This document shows, in pieces, positions 1-8,453 of a stretch of DNA of 64,000 nucleotides. Positions within the stretch are counted from its first letter, which is position 1; each line of letters starts with the position of its first letter. A program made the position numbers and the translations under genes. The DNA comes from Rubrimonas sp036788415 (lineage in GTDB: Bacteria > Pseudomonadota > Alphaproteobacteria > Rhodobacterales > Rhodobacteraceae): positions 97,313 through 161,312 of the forward strand of contig NZ_DAIQNN010000001.1 of NCBI RefSeq assembly GCF_036788415.1, given 5' to 3'. The notes under the pieces are model-generated. The model searched no databases. It was not told the DNA's origin and was given only the letters and a program-made list of their open reading frames with translations.

Positions 1-1796
1 ATCTGCGCCCCACTTACGACGGCTCGGAGATCGAGCCGGTGGTGCTGCCCGGCGCCTTCCCCAACCTGCTCGCCAACGGCGCGTCCGGCATCGCCGTCGG
101 CATGGCGACCTCGATCCCGCCGCACAATGCGGGCGAGCTGTGCGCGGCGCTGCAGCGCCTGATCGCCGAGCCGCAGGCGTCGGACGAGGAGATCGCGGCG
201 CTGGTCCCGGGCCCCGATTTCCCCACGGGCGGCGTGCTGGTGGAGCCGCGCGAGAGCGTGCTGCGCGCCTACGCCACCGGGCGCGGCGGCTTCCGGCTGC
301 GCGCGCGCTGGGAGACGGAGGATCTCGGGCGCGGCATGTGGCGCGTCGTCGTCACGGAAATCCCGTATCAGGTGCAGAAATCCAAGCTGATCGAGCGCCT
401 CGCCGAGCTGATCGCCGAGCGCAAGGCGCCGCTGCTCGCCGATGTGCGCGACGAATCCGCCGAGGACGTGCGCATCGTGCTGGAGCCGCGCGCCCGCACG
501 GTGGAGCCGGCGGTGCTGATGGAGAGCCTGTTCCGCCTCTGCGACCTCGAAACCCGCTTTCCGCTCAACATGAACGCGCTGATCGACGGGCGCACGCCCA
601 AGGTCTGCTCCCTGCGCGAGTTGCTGCTCGCCTTCCTGCGCCACCGCCGCGAGGTGCTTCAGCGCCGCTCCCGCCACCGGCTCGAGAAGATCGCCGCCCG
701 CCTCGAAGTGCTGGAAGGCTACATCGTCGCCTTCCTCAACCTCGACCGCGTGATCGAGATCATCCGCACCGAGGACGAGCCCAAGCCGGTTATGATGGCC
801 GAATTCGGCCTCACCGACACGCAGGCCGAAGCGATCCTCAACATGCGCCTGCGCTCGCTCCGCCGCCTCGAGGAAATGGCGCTGCGCCGCGAGCGCGACG
901 CGCTCGTCAAGGAGCAAAAGGGCCTCACCGCGCTGCTCGGCTCCGAGGCGAAGCAGTGGGCGCGCATCTCCGAGGAAATCGCCGAGATCGACCGCCGCTT
1001 CGGGCGCGACGCCCCCGGCGGCGCTCGCCGCACCGCCATCGCCGAAGCCCCCGAAATCGAGGATGCGCCGATCGAGGCGCTGATCGAGCGGGAGCCGATC
1101 ACCGTGATCTGCTCGAAACAGGGCTGGATCCGCGCCATGAAGGGCCACCAGCCGCTCGACGCGGAGGTGAAGTTCAAGGACGGCGACGGCCCGCGCTACG
1201 GTTTCCACGCCGAGACGACCGACAAGCTGCTGCTGCTCTCCAGCTCAGGGCGCGCCTTCACGCTGGGCGCCGACCGCCTGCCCGGCGGGCGCGGCATGGG
1301 CGAGCCGTTGCGGCTGATGATCGACCTGCCCAACGAGGACGAGATCGTCGCCCTGTTCCGCCATGCGCCGGGGGCGAAGCGCCTGCTCGCCTCCAGCGCC
1401 GGCGACGGCTTCGTCGCCGCGGAAACCGAGATGCTGGCCCAGACCCGCGCCGGCAAGCAGGTGCTCAATCTCGCGCCGGGCGCCTCGGTCGCGGTCTGCG
1501 CGCCGGTCTCCGGCGACGCGGTGGCGGTGGTCGGCGACAACCGCAAGCTTCTTGTGTTCGGGCTCGACGAATTGCCCGAGCTCGGCCGCGGCAAGGGCGT
1601 GCGGCTTCAGAAATACAAGGATGGCGGGCTGTCGGACGCCGTCGTGTTCTGGAAGGGCGAGGGCCTGATCTGGCGCGACCCAGCGGGCCGCACCCGCACG
1701 GTGGCCGGCGCCGAACTCGCCGAATATCTCGGCAAGCGCGCCACCGCCGGGCGGATGGCGCCGCGCGGCTTCCCCCGCGGCAACCGCTTCGCCTGA
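1..1796 (+). CDS. parC: DNA topoisomerase IV subunit A, 3' part
   Basis: Subunit A of the type II topoisomerase that decatenates daughter chromosomes with ParE. The 5' end lies outside the window; the reading frame enters at base 3. The visible part begins with RPTYDGSEIEP and GAFPNLLANGASGIAVGMA, the conserved stretch following the active-site tyrosine region of GyrA/ParC proteins. A long coiled-coil segment follows (LEVLEGYIVAFLNLDRVIEI to about base 960). From about base 1080 a beta-pinwheel C-terminal domain starts (ITVICSKQGWIRAMKGH). No canonical GyrA box (QRRGGKG) is visible, and the short C-terminal end PRGFPRGNRF suits alphaproteobacterial ParC rather than GyrA. The catalytic tyrosine itself is not in the window. 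Confidence 0.95.
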   Translation, partial: LRPTYDGSEIEPVVLPGAFPNLLANGASGIAVGMATSIPPHNAGELCAALQRLIAEPQASDEEIAALVPGPDFPTGGVLVEPRESVLRAYATGRGGFRLRARWETEDLGRGMWRVVVTEIPYQVQKSKLIERLAELIAERKAPLLADVRDESAEDVRIVLEPRARTVEPAVLMESLFRLCDLETRFPLNMNALIDGRTPKVCSLRELLLAFLRHRREVLQRRSRHRLEKIAARLEVLEGYIVAFLNLDRVIEIIRTEDEPKPVMMAEFGLTDTQAEAILNMRLRSLRRLEEMALRRERDALVKEQKGLTALLGSEAKQWARISEEIAEIDRRFGRDAPGGARRTAIAEAPEIEDAPIEALIEREPITVICSKQGWIRAMKGHQPLDAEVKFKDGDGPRYGFHAETTDKLLLLSSSGRAFTLGADRLPGGRGMGEPLRLMIDLPNEDEIVALFRHAPGAKRLLASSAGDGFVAAETEMLAQTRAGKQVLNLAPGASVAVCAPVSGDAVAVVGDNRKLLVFGLDELPELGRGKGVRLQKYKDGGLSDAVVFWKGEGLIWRDPAGRTRTVAGAELAEYLGKRATAGRMAPRGFPRGNRFA

Positions 1797-1812
1797 AGGG
1801 CGGGGCGCGGGC

Positions 1813-3273
1813 TCAGGGAGCCGTGCGCCCGAAGAGCTGCGGGCGGCGCTGCGCCCAAGGGGCGGCCTCCTCGATCTGCGCGCAGAGCGCCATCAGGGCC
1901 GCATCCGCGCCGAATCGCGCGGCGATCTGCACGCCCACCGGCAGGCCTTCGGCGCTCGTCCCCAGCGGGAGCGACGCCGCCGGCTGGCCCGAGGCGTTCG
2001 CGGCGACCGTGAAGGGCGAATAGGCGAAGACGCCCTCGGGTCCAGTGCGGTAGGCGGCGAAATCGTCGACGGCCGAATGCGCGAAGCGCCCGACGAGGGC
2101 CGGCGGCTCGGCCAGCGTCGCGGTCAGCAGCATGTCGAAGCCCTCGAAGAACGCCGCCGTGGCGCGCCCGAAGGCGTGGACCGTCTCGACCGCCTCCAGA
2201 TAGTCGGCGCCGCCCAGCCCCGCCGCCATGCGCAGCGCGGCATGCGCCGCGGGCTCCAGATCGTCCGGGCGCAAGGGCCGGGCGCGCTTCGCCAGCGCCT
2301 GCCGCACCCACAAGGTCGTGCCGCAGGCGACGATGCGGGTCCAGGCCGCCATGAGCCCGTCGAGATCGGCCTGCGGGCGGGCCTCTTCGACGCGATGGCC
2401 GAGGCGTTCGAGCAGCGCCGCCGTCTCGCGCACGGCGCGGGCGCAGTCGGGGTGGATCGGGGCGCCGGAGGGGGCGTCGTCGTGGAAGGCGACGCGCAGG
2501 CCGCGCGGCCTCGTTCGGATCGCGTCGAGAAAGGTTCCCTCCATCGGCGGCGGCCAGTAGGGGGCGCCGAGGTCCGGCCCGCACACCGCGTCGAGCAGCG
2601 CCGCCTGATCGCGCGCCGAGCGGGTGAGAAACCCCTCGATGGCCATCCCCGCCCAGCCTTCCCCCGCATAGGGACCGTCCGGCGCCCGCGCGCGCGTCGT
2701 CTTGAAGCCGAACAGGCCGCAATTGGAGGCCGGGATGCGGATCGACCCGCCGCCGTCCGAGGCATGCGCCGCCGGGACGATCCCCGCCGCCACCGCCGCC
2801 CCGGCGCCGCCGGACGAGCCGCCGGGCGTGCGCGCGAGGTCCCACGGATTGCGCGTCGGGCCGCCATAGACCGCCGACTCCGTCACCGGGCCGACCCCGC
2901 CTTCGGGCGCTGTGGTGCGCCCGAAGACGACGAGCCCCGCCGCCCGCAGCCGCGCGACCAGCGCGCTGTCCACCGGGTAGCGCGTGTCCGCCAGCAATCG
3001 CGAGCCGTTGTTCGCAGGGAAGTCCGCCGCCTCGCCGCCTAGGTCCTTCAGAAGGAACGGAACGCCTCGCAGCGGCCCCGCCGGCGGACCCGCGGCGATC
3101 GCCGCGCGGGCCGTCTCGGGGCGGAGCATCGTCAGCGCGTTGAGCGCGGGGTTCAGCGCCTCGGCCCGCGCCAGCGCCTCCTCCAGCAGCTCCGAGGGCG
3201 AGACATCGCCGCGCCCGACCGCGGCGGCGAGGCCGGTCGCGTCCTCGGCGTCGTAGAGCGCGGCGACGGACAA
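1813..3273 (-). CDS. Amidase signature family hydrolase
   Basis: Predicted 486-residue amidase with the Ser-cisSer-Lys triad of the amidase signature family. Lys76 lies in VPFLLKDLGG, cis-Ser153 in TPGGSSGGAG and nucleophile Ser177 in DGGGSIRIPAS; the 24-residue spacing between the two serines is typical. No ATG fits the N-terminus, so the start appears to be TTG at 3273, only 10 bases after the stop of the solute-binding protein upstream on the same strand; the two are probably cotranscribed. The family acts on many amides (for example 6-aminohexanoate cyclic dimer, aryl or peptide amides) and the substrate cannot be read from sequence. It converges on parC with a 16-base gap. Confidence 0.88.
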   Translation of the reverse strand: MSVAALYDAEDATGLAAAVGRGDVSPSELLEEALARAEALNPALNALTMLRPETARAAIAAGPPAGPLRGVPFLLKDLGGEAADFPANNGSRLLADTRYPVDSALVARLRAAGLVVFGRTTAPEGGVGPVTESAVYGGPTRNPWDLARTPGGSSGGAGAAVAAGIVPAAHASDGGGSIRIPASNCGLFGFKTTRARAPDGPYAGEGWAGMAIEGFLTRSARDQAALLDAVCGPDLGAPYWPPPMEGTFLDAIRTRPRGLRVAFHDDAPSGAPIHPDCARAVRETAALLERLGHRVEEARPQADLDGLMAAWTRIVACGTTLWVRQALAKRARPLRPDDLEPAAHAALRMAAGLGGADYLEAVETVHAFGRATAAFFEGFDMLLTATLAEPPALVGRFAHSAVDDFAAYRTGPEGVFAYSPFTVAANASGQPAASLPLGTSAEGLPVGVQIAARFGADAALMALCAQIEEAAPWAQRRPQLFGRTAP

Positions 3274-3283
3274 CGGCGCGGCG

Positions 3284-4129
3284 TCAGTCGGGGATCGGCG
3301 CGGTCAGCGTCAGCGCCTTCATCGCGTCGCCCATCGCGTTGGGCGCGAAGGACGCCTCGAAGATCTTCGCGACTTCGCCGCTGCGGTACATATGGCTGAG
3401 TTCGCTGTCCACCGCGGCGCGGAAGGCATGGTCGCCGAGCGGCAGCGCCAGCGCCTGCGGCTCGATGGTCAGGATGTCGGAGGAGATGGCGAGCTCGCTG
3501 CGCCGCTCGGAGCCGGCGAGCAGCCCCATCAGGATCGACTGGTCGGCGAAATAGGCGCGCACGACGCCGCCGAGCAGGTCGGTCAGTCCGTCGCCATGAT
3601 CGTTCAAAGTCACCACTTCGGCCTCCATGCCGAGCTTGGCGAGCGTCGCGCGCAGGCCGGTCTCGGTGGTGGTGCCGGCCCGCACGCCGATGCGCGCGCC
3701 GGCGAGCCCCTTGAAGTCGGTGATCCCGTCGCGGCGCATGATCACCGTCGCGCCGTCGATGAAGACCGGGATCGAGAAATCCACCGTCGCGCGGCGCGAG
3801 ATCGTCTCGGAGGCTGCGCCGCAGAGCAGGTCGATCCGGCCCTCGGCGACGGCGTCGAAACGGTTCGTCGCGTCGACTTCGACGGCGCGCAGGGTCAGCT
3901 CGCGCCCCAGCCGCGCCGCGAGCCGTTCGGCGAGCCGTTCGCAGACCGCGACCGTGTAGCCTGCGGGCTTTCCGTCGCGCAGATGGGATAGGGGGGCCGC
4001 GTCGGCGCGCACGCCGATGCGCAGCTCGCCGGTCTCGGCGAGGCGATCGAGCGTCTGGGCGTGGACGGAGGCCGCGAGCGCGCAGAGCGCGGCGGCGAAG
4101 GCGAGAGGGCGCATCATGGTGTGCCTCAT
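3284..4129 (-). CDS. Amino-acid ABC transporter substrate-binding protein (family 3), orphan
   Basis: Periplasmic binding protein of the SBP_bac_3 (polar amino acid, GlnH/ArtJ-like) family, 281 residues. It has a signal peptide ending near SVHAQT and the family opening LRIGVRADAAPLSH, followed by AGYTVAVCERLAERLA, a ligand-binding loop (IDLLCGAASETISRRATVDFS) and ARIGVRAGTTTE at the second lobe. ATG codons at 4129, 4117 and 4114 are possible starts; 4129 is preferred because GGAGA sits just upstream. No permease or ATPase gene of this transporter type is adjacent, so it may serve a transporter encoded elsewhere or have a sensory role. It lies between a thioesterase gene and the amidase on the same strand. 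Confidence 0.88.
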   Translation of the reverse strand: MRHTMMRPLAFAAALCALAASVHAQTLDRLAETGELRIGVRADAAPLSHLRDGKPAGYTVAVCERLAERLAARLGRELTLRAVEVDATNRFDAVAEGRIDLLCGAASETISRRATVDFSIPVFIDGATVIMRRDGITDFKGLAGARIGVRAGTTTETGLRATLAKLGMEAEVVTLNDHGDGLTDLLGGVVRAYFADQSILMGLLAGSERRSELAISSDILTIEPQALALPLGDHAFRAAVDSELSHMYRSGEVAKIFEASFAPNAMGDAMKALTLTAPIPD

Positions 4130-4196
4130 TGGTGGGCGTCTCCGATGGCGGACAGGGCGCGTCGCCCCGGCACCCTAGCGCGCCGCGCGGCGCAGG

Positions 4197-4640
4197 TCAG
4201 CCCGTCCGCAGCATCTCGAGCGCGGCGCGGATCGCCGGCGGGATGTCCACGGGCTGCGAGGTCTCGCGCGCGACATAGACGTGTACGAAATGGCCTTTCG
4301 CCGCCGTCGTCGGATCGTCGTTGCGGAAGAGCCCGATCTCGTAGCGCGCCGAGCTGCGCCCGACATGGGCGACGCGCAGGCCCGCGTGGATCGCGTCGGG
4401 AAAGCCCGCCTGCGCGAAATAGGCGCAGCCGGTTTCGACCACGAGGCCGATCACCGGGCTCGTCGCGGGGTCGAGCCCGCCATGGCGGATCAGATGCAGC
4501 GCCACGGCGGTGTCGAAGAAGCTGTAATAGACGACGTTGTTGAGATGGGCGTAGGCGTCGTTGTCCATCCAGCGCGTCGGGATGAGGTGGAAGGCGCGAT
4601 AGGCGGCGCGGGGCTCGGGGGTCGGTCGCTGCGCCGCCAT
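4197..4640 (-). CDS. Acyl-CoA thioesterase, 4HBT hot-dog family
   Basis: A 147-residue single hot-dog domain protein of the YbgC/4-hydroxybenzoyl-CoA thioesterase family. The N-terminal segment PTRWMDNDAYAHLNNVVYYS contains the aspartate and asparagine positions typical of the family active-site helix, and KGHFVHVYVARET forms the late beta-strands. The ATG at 4640 lies 11 bases after the alanine dehydrogenase stop, so the two are likely cotranscribed. The acyl substrate is unknown. A longer reading frame extends into the alanine dehydrogenase gene, but only the part from MAAQRPTPEP looks like this family. Confidence 0.87.
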   Translation of the reverse strand: MAAQRPTPEPRAAYRAFHLIPTRWMDNDAYAHLNNVVYYSFFDTAVALHLIRHGGLDPATSPVIGLVVETGCAYFAQAGFPDAIHAGLRVAHVGRSSARYEIGLFRNDDPTTAAKGHFVHVYVARETSQPVDIPPAIRAALEMLRTG

Positions 4641-4651
4641 GTCGTCGCTCC

Positions 4652-5770
4652 TCAGTCCTTCAGCGCGTCCTCCGCCGGGACATAGCCGAGGCCCTGCGCC
4701 TGCGCCACGGGTTCGCAGGTGATCTTCCCGTCCCACACGTTGAGCCCCGCGCGCAGATGCGCGTCGTCGCGCAGCGCCCGCCGCCACCCCTTGTCGGCGA
4801 GCGCCAGCGCGAAAGGCAGCGTCACGGCGTTCAGCGCGTAGGTCGAGGTGCGCGCGACGCCGCCGGGCATGTTGGCGACGCAGTAATGCACGATCCCGTC
4901 CACCACATAGGTCGGCTCGGCGTGGGTGGTGGGGCGCGAGGTCTCGAAGCAGCCGCCCTGGTCGATGGCGACGTCGACCAGCACCGCGCCCGGCTTCATC
5001 GCGGACAGCATCGCGCGGGTCACGAGCTTGGGGGCGGCGGCGCCGGGGATCAGCACCGCGCCGATCACGAGGTCGGCTTCGGCGACGCACTCCGCGAGGT
5101 TGGCGCGGTTGGAGAAGCGGGTGGCCGCGCGCGCCTCGAAATGCGTCGAGAGCCGCTCGAGCGCCTCGGGGCTGCGGTCGAGGATGGTCACGTCGGCGCC
5201 GAGGCCCACCGCCATCTGCGCGGCGTTGAAGCCCACCACCCCGCCGCCGATCACCGCGACTTTCGCCGGCGCGACGCCCGGCACGCCGCCGAGCAGCACG
5301 CCGCGACCGCCCTGCGCCTTCTCGAGCGCATGCGCGCCGGCCTGCACGCTCATGCGGCCCGCGACCTGGCTCATCGGCTTGAGCAGCGGGAGCCCACCGA
5401 AACGGTCGGTGACCGTCTCGTAGGCGATGCAGACGGCGCCCGAGGCCGTCAGCTCGCGCGTCTGTTCGGGGTCGGGCGCGAGGTGGAGATAGGTGAAGAG
5501 GATCTGGCCGGGCCGCAGCATGGCGCGCTCGGGGGCGAGCGGCTCCTTGACCTTCACGACCATCTCGGCCTGGGCGAACAGCTCCGCCGGCGTCTCGACG
5601 ATGCGCGCGCCGGCGGCGCGATAGGCGTCGTCGGTCTCCCCGATGCCCGCGCCGGCGCCGGTCTCGATCAGCACGTCATGGCCATGCGCGGCGAGCTCGC
5701 CCGCGCTCTGCGGCGTCAGGCCGACGCGGTATTCGTGAGTCTTGGTCTCTTTCGGCGATCCGATGCGCAT
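4652..5770 (-). CDS. ald: Alanine dehydrogenase
   Basis: NAD-dependent L-alanine dehydrogenase (alanine to pyruvate and ammonia), 372 residues, the usual family length. It opens with MRIGSPKETKTHEYRVGLTP, including Arg15. Lys75 (VKVKEPL) and His96 (FTYLHLAPD) match the pyruvate-binding and catalytic residues of the family. The Rossmann nucleotide site is VAVIGGGVVGFNAAQ, and VDVAIDQGGCFETSRPTTH is highly conserved. It is transcribed divergently from an Lrp/AsnC regulator across a 133-base gap with candidate operator repeats, which implies amino-acid-responsive control, a common arrangement for ald. Confidence 0.97.
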   Translation of the reverse strand: MRIGSPKETKTHEYRVGLTPQSAGELAAHGHDVLIETGAGAGIGETDDAYRAAGARIVETPAELFAQAEMVVKVKEPLAPERAMLRPGQILFTYLHLAPDPEQTRELTASGAVCIAYETVTDRFGGLPLLKPMSQVAGRMSVQAGAHALEKAQGGRGVLLGGVPGVAPAKVAVIGGGVVGFNAAQMAVGLGADVTILDRSPEALERLSTHFEARAATRFSNRANLAECVAEADLVIGAVLIPGAAAPKLVTRAMLSAMKPGAVLVDVAIDQGGCFETSRPTTHAEPTYVVDGIVHYCVANMPGGVARTSTYALNAVTLPFALALADKGWRRALRDDAHLRAGLNVWDGKITCEPVAQAQGLGYVPAEDALKD

Positions 5771-5818
5771 CGCGGCGTCCTCCCCTGTCGGCGTTCGCGG
5801 AGCATGCCCCGACTCGGC

Positions 5819-5893
5819 TCGGAAAAAATCCCGAAGACGAGCCGCGTATTTCGGGCTACGGGATGACGTTCGACAAAGCAGGCTGTTTTCGGG
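5819..5893. promoter_or_regulatory. Candidate Lrp-type operator between ald and its regulator
   Basis: The 133-base divergent gap contains an imperfect palindrome with an A/T centre, TCGG-aaaaaatc-CCGA (5819-5834), and two copies of TTTCGGG (5849-5855 and 5887-5893), 38 bases apart. Lrp/AsnC proteins typically bind several phased degenerate palindromes with A/T-rich centres. The assignment is inferred from position and symmetry only. Confidence 0.4.
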
Positions 5894-5903
5894 ACCAAAT
5901 TCG

Positions 5904-6365
5904 ATGGATGAGGCGGACCTGCGAATTCTCGCCGCATTGCAGCGCGATGCGCGGCTGTCGGTGGCCGAGCTCGCCGAGCATGTCTCGCTGTCGCCTTCGG
6001 CCTGTCATCGCCGCGTGAAGCTGCTGGAGCAATCCGGGGCGATCGCCGGCTACGGGGCGCGGATCGACCGCGACGCGGTGGGTTTGAGCCTCGACGTCTT
6101 CGTCGAGATCACTCTGCGCGAGCAGACCGAGGCGGCGATGCTCGGCTTCGAGGCGGCGGTGCGGCTGTGCGAGGACATCCTCGAATGTCATCTGACCACC
6201 GGCGACGCCGACTACGCCTTGCGGGTCGCCGCGCGCGACATGGAGGATTTCGAGCGCATCCACCGCACCCGCCTCGCGCGGTTGCCGGGGGTGAGCCGGA
6301 TGCGCACGAGCTTCGCGCTGCGCGCCGTCAAGTCGTGGTCGGGATTGCCGGTGCGTAGGAGGTGA
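5904..6365 (+). CDS. Lrp/AsnC family transcriptional regulator
   Basis: 153-residue regulator with an N-terminal winged helix-turn-helix (DEADLRILAALQRDARLSVAELAEHVSLSPSACHRRVK, residues 2-40) and a C-terminal RAM ligand-sensing domain (about residues 65-140; GDADYALRVAARDMEDFERI). The ATG at 5904 is chosen because MDEADLRIL is the canonical start of the family; a longer in-frame extension lacks family features. Divergent orientation next to ald suggests that it responds to alanine or a related amino acid and controls ald, as AldR/BkdR-like proteins do. The effector is inferred, not seen. Confidence 0.93.
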   Translation: MDEADLRILAALQRDARLSVAELAEHVSLSPSACHRRVKLLEQSGAIAGYGARIDRDAVGLSLDVFVEITLREQTEAAMLGFEAAVRLCEDILECHLTTGDADYALRVAARDMEDFERIHRTRLARLPGVSRMRTSFALRAVKSWSGLPVRRR

Positions 6366-6452
6366 CGGGCGACGTCGGGCGGCGCGACCTCGCGCCCCGT
6401 TGGCGCCGCCGGCGCGCGCGCGATGATCGCGCCGCCCGCCAGGAGACTTCCG

Positions 6453-7451
6453 ATGACCCGAGCCTACGCCCCGTTCCCCGCCTGCCGCCCCCGCCGCCTG
6501 CGCCAGGCGCGCTGGGCGCGCGATCTGGTCCGCGAGACCGAACTCACCGTGCGCGACCTGATCTGGCCGATCTTCGTCGTCGAGGGCGAGGACCGCGCCG
6601 AGCCGGTCGCCTCGATGCCGGGCGTCGCGCGTCTCAGCGTGGACCGCGCGGTGAAGGCGGTGGAGGAAGCCGCGAAACTCGGCATCCCCGCCATCGAGAT
6701 CTTTCCCAACACCGAGGAGCGCCTCAAGACCACGTCCTGCGAGGAGGCGTGGAACCCCGACAACCTCGTCTGCCGCGCCACCCGCGCGATCAAGAAGGCG
6801 GTTCCCGAGATCGGCGTGATGCTCGACGTGGCGCTCGACCCCTACAACGCCGACGGCCATGACGGGCTGGTGCGGAACGGGCGCATCCTCAACGACGAGA
6901 CGCTGGAATGCCTCGTGCGCCAGACGCTGGCGCAGGCCGAGGCGGGCGCCGACATCCTCGGGCCCTCCGACATGATGGACGGGCGCGTCGCGGCGATGCG
7001 CGGCGCGCTCGAGGGGGCGGGCTTTCACGACGTGACGATCATGTCCTACGCCGCAAAATACGCCTCCTGCTTCTTCAGCCCGTTCCGCGACGCGGTGGGC
7101 TCGGGCGGCGCGCTGAAGGGCGACAAGCAGACCTATCAGATGGACCCCGGCAACACCGACGAGGCGCTGCGCGAAACGGCGATGGACCTCGCCGAAGGCG
7201 CCGACATGGTGATGGTCAAGCCGGGGATGCCCTATCTCGACATCGTCTCCCGGGTGAAGCGCGAATTCGGGGCGCCGGTCTTCGCCTATCAGGTGTCGGG
7301 CGAATACGCGATGATCAAGGCGGCGGCGCTCAACGGCTGGCTCGACGGCGAGCGCGCGATGATGGAGAGCCTGCGCGCCTTCAAGCGCGCCGGTTGCGAC
7401 GGGGTGCTGACCTATTTCGCGCCGGAGGCGGCGAGGCTGCTGCGCGGCTGA
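6453..7451 (+). CDS. hemB: Delta-aminolevulinic acid dehydratase (porphobilinogen synthase)
   Basis: Condenses two 5-aminolevulinate molecules into porphobilinogen in tetrapyrrole (heme, possibly bacteriochlorophyll) synthesis. 332 residues from ATG 6453, which has AGGAGA upstream; an earlier in-frame ATG at 6423 lacks this. The Schiff-base lysine segments are visible (SYAAKYASCFFSPFRDA and DMVMVKPGMPYLDI). The metal-site stretch MLDVALDPYNADGHDG has aspartates where zinc enzymes have cysteines, so this is a magnesium-type, zinc-independent enzyme, as is usual in alphaproteobacteria. It starts 87 bases after the Lrp-type gene and is probably transcribed separately. Confidence 0.97.
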   Translation: MTRAYAPFPACRPRRLRQARWARDLVRETELTVRDLIWPIFVVEGEDRAEPVASMPGVARLSVDRAVKAVEEAAKLGIPAIEIFPNTEERLKTTSCEEAWNPDNLVCRATRAIKKAVPEIGVMLDVALDPYNADGHDGLVRNGRILNDETLECLVRQTLAQAEAGADILGPSDMMDGRVAAMRGALEGAGFHDVTIMSYAAKYASCFFSPFRDAVGSGGALKGDKQTYQMDPGNTDEALRETAMDLAEGADMVMVKPGMPYLDIVSRVKREFGAPVFAYQVSGEYAMIKAAALNGWLDGERAMMESLRAFKRAGCDGVLTYFAPEAARLLRG

Positions 7452-7464
7452 ACCCCCGCCCCGG

Positions 7465-7695
7465 TCAGCGTTGCGCGCGCAACGCGTCGATTCTGGCGCG
7501 GCGCCGCGCAGCCGAGCGTTCGAGCATGGTCAGACCCGCCGCCGCGTCGTCGAGCGCCGTTTCCGAGGTCGCGTGCGACGCGACGTCCTCGACGATTTCG
7601 ATCGCGCGCAGCGCAAGCGCCACCTGCATGCCGATCGCCAGACATGGCCGGTCGTGCGAGATCAGTTCCGATTGATGCTGGACGGACAGTGTCAT
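7465..7695 (-). CDS. Small hypothetical protein
   Basis: A 76-residue frame starting MTLSVQHQSEL at ATG 7695, with a good ribosome-binding site (AGGAAGG) just upstream. The product appears wholly helical, with hydrophobic positions in the middle (PCLAIGMQVALALRAIEIVEDVA) and a basic C-terminus (RSAARRRARIDALRAQR). I recognise no family. It converges with hemB (13-base gap). Codon composition resembles the neighbours, and the ribosome-binding site favours a real gene, but chance cannot be excluded in this GC-rich DNA. Confidence 0.5.
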   Translation of the reverse strand: MTLSVQHQSELISHDRPCLAIGMQVALALRAIEIVEDVASHATSETALDDAAAGLTMLERSAARRRARIDALRAQR

Positions 7696-7949
7696 GAGCG
7701 CCTTCCTGCCATGGGTGCGGCGATGCGGGACCGCTCCGTCGCGCGGAGCGTCGCTTCCCGCCGTCTGTTTGCATCGGGCTCACTTGCGGCCCATGCCGCG
7801 CGCGCGCAACCCCGCTTCGCGCATGCGTGATATTCTGCAACAGCATGGCCGCACGAGGCCCCACCAGATGTCGCGTATCGGCGCGCGCTCTACCCAAGCG
7901 GTCGCGGCTCGCCTATGGTGGTTGGGGTTGGGGCTGATCGGGGACCGGC

Positions 7950-8432
7950 ATGCGCTGTCCGTTCTGCGGCAATGTCGACACGCAGGTGAAGGATTCGCGG
8001 CCCGCCGAGGATCACGTCGCGATCCGCCGCCGCCGCTTCTGCCCGGCCTGCGGCGGTCGCTTCACCACCTATGAGCGCGTGCAGCTGCGCGATCTGGTGG
8101 TGCTCAAGCGCTCGGGGCGGCGCGAGGATTTCGACCGCGACAAGCTCGCCCGCTCGATCCGCATCGCGCTCCAGAAACGCCCCGTCGAGCCCGAGCGCGT
8201 CGAGCAGATGATCTCAGGCATCGTGCGCAGGCTGGAGAGCACCGGCGACACCGACATCGCGTCGGAGACCATCGGCGCCATCGTGATGGAGACGCTGGCG
8301 CGCATCGACACCGTCGCCTATGTGCGCTTCGCCAGCGTCTACAAGAACTTCCAGGAGGCCGGCGATTTCGAGGAGTTCGTCGCCGAACTCCGCCCCCACG
8401 CCGCCGACCCGTCCCGCCCGCCCGAAGACTGA
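7950..8432 (+). CDS. nrdR: Transcriptional repressor NrdR
   Basis: Nucleotide-sensing repressor of ribonucleotide reductase genes, 160 residues. The N-terminal zinc ribbon is complete (MRCPFCGNVDTQVKDSR and RRRFCPACGGRFTTYER, cysteines at 3, 6, 31 and 34). The ATP-cone domain runs from about residue 47 to 137 (VLKRSGRREDFDRDKLARSI). It is followed after 21 bases by ribD, the classic nrdR-ribD neighbourhood of proteobacteria. The 254 bases upstream contain no gene I can support. Confidence 0.97.
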   Translation: MRCPFCGNVDTQVKDSRPAEDHVAIRRRRFCPACGGRFTTYERVQLRDLVVLKRSGRREDFDRDKLARSIRIALQKRPVEPERVEQMISGIVRRLESTGDTDIASETIGAIVMETLARIDTVAYVRFASVYKNFQEAGDFEEFVAELRPHAADPSRPPED

Positions 8433-8453
8433 CCCCTGCCCGGGAAGCCGCCG

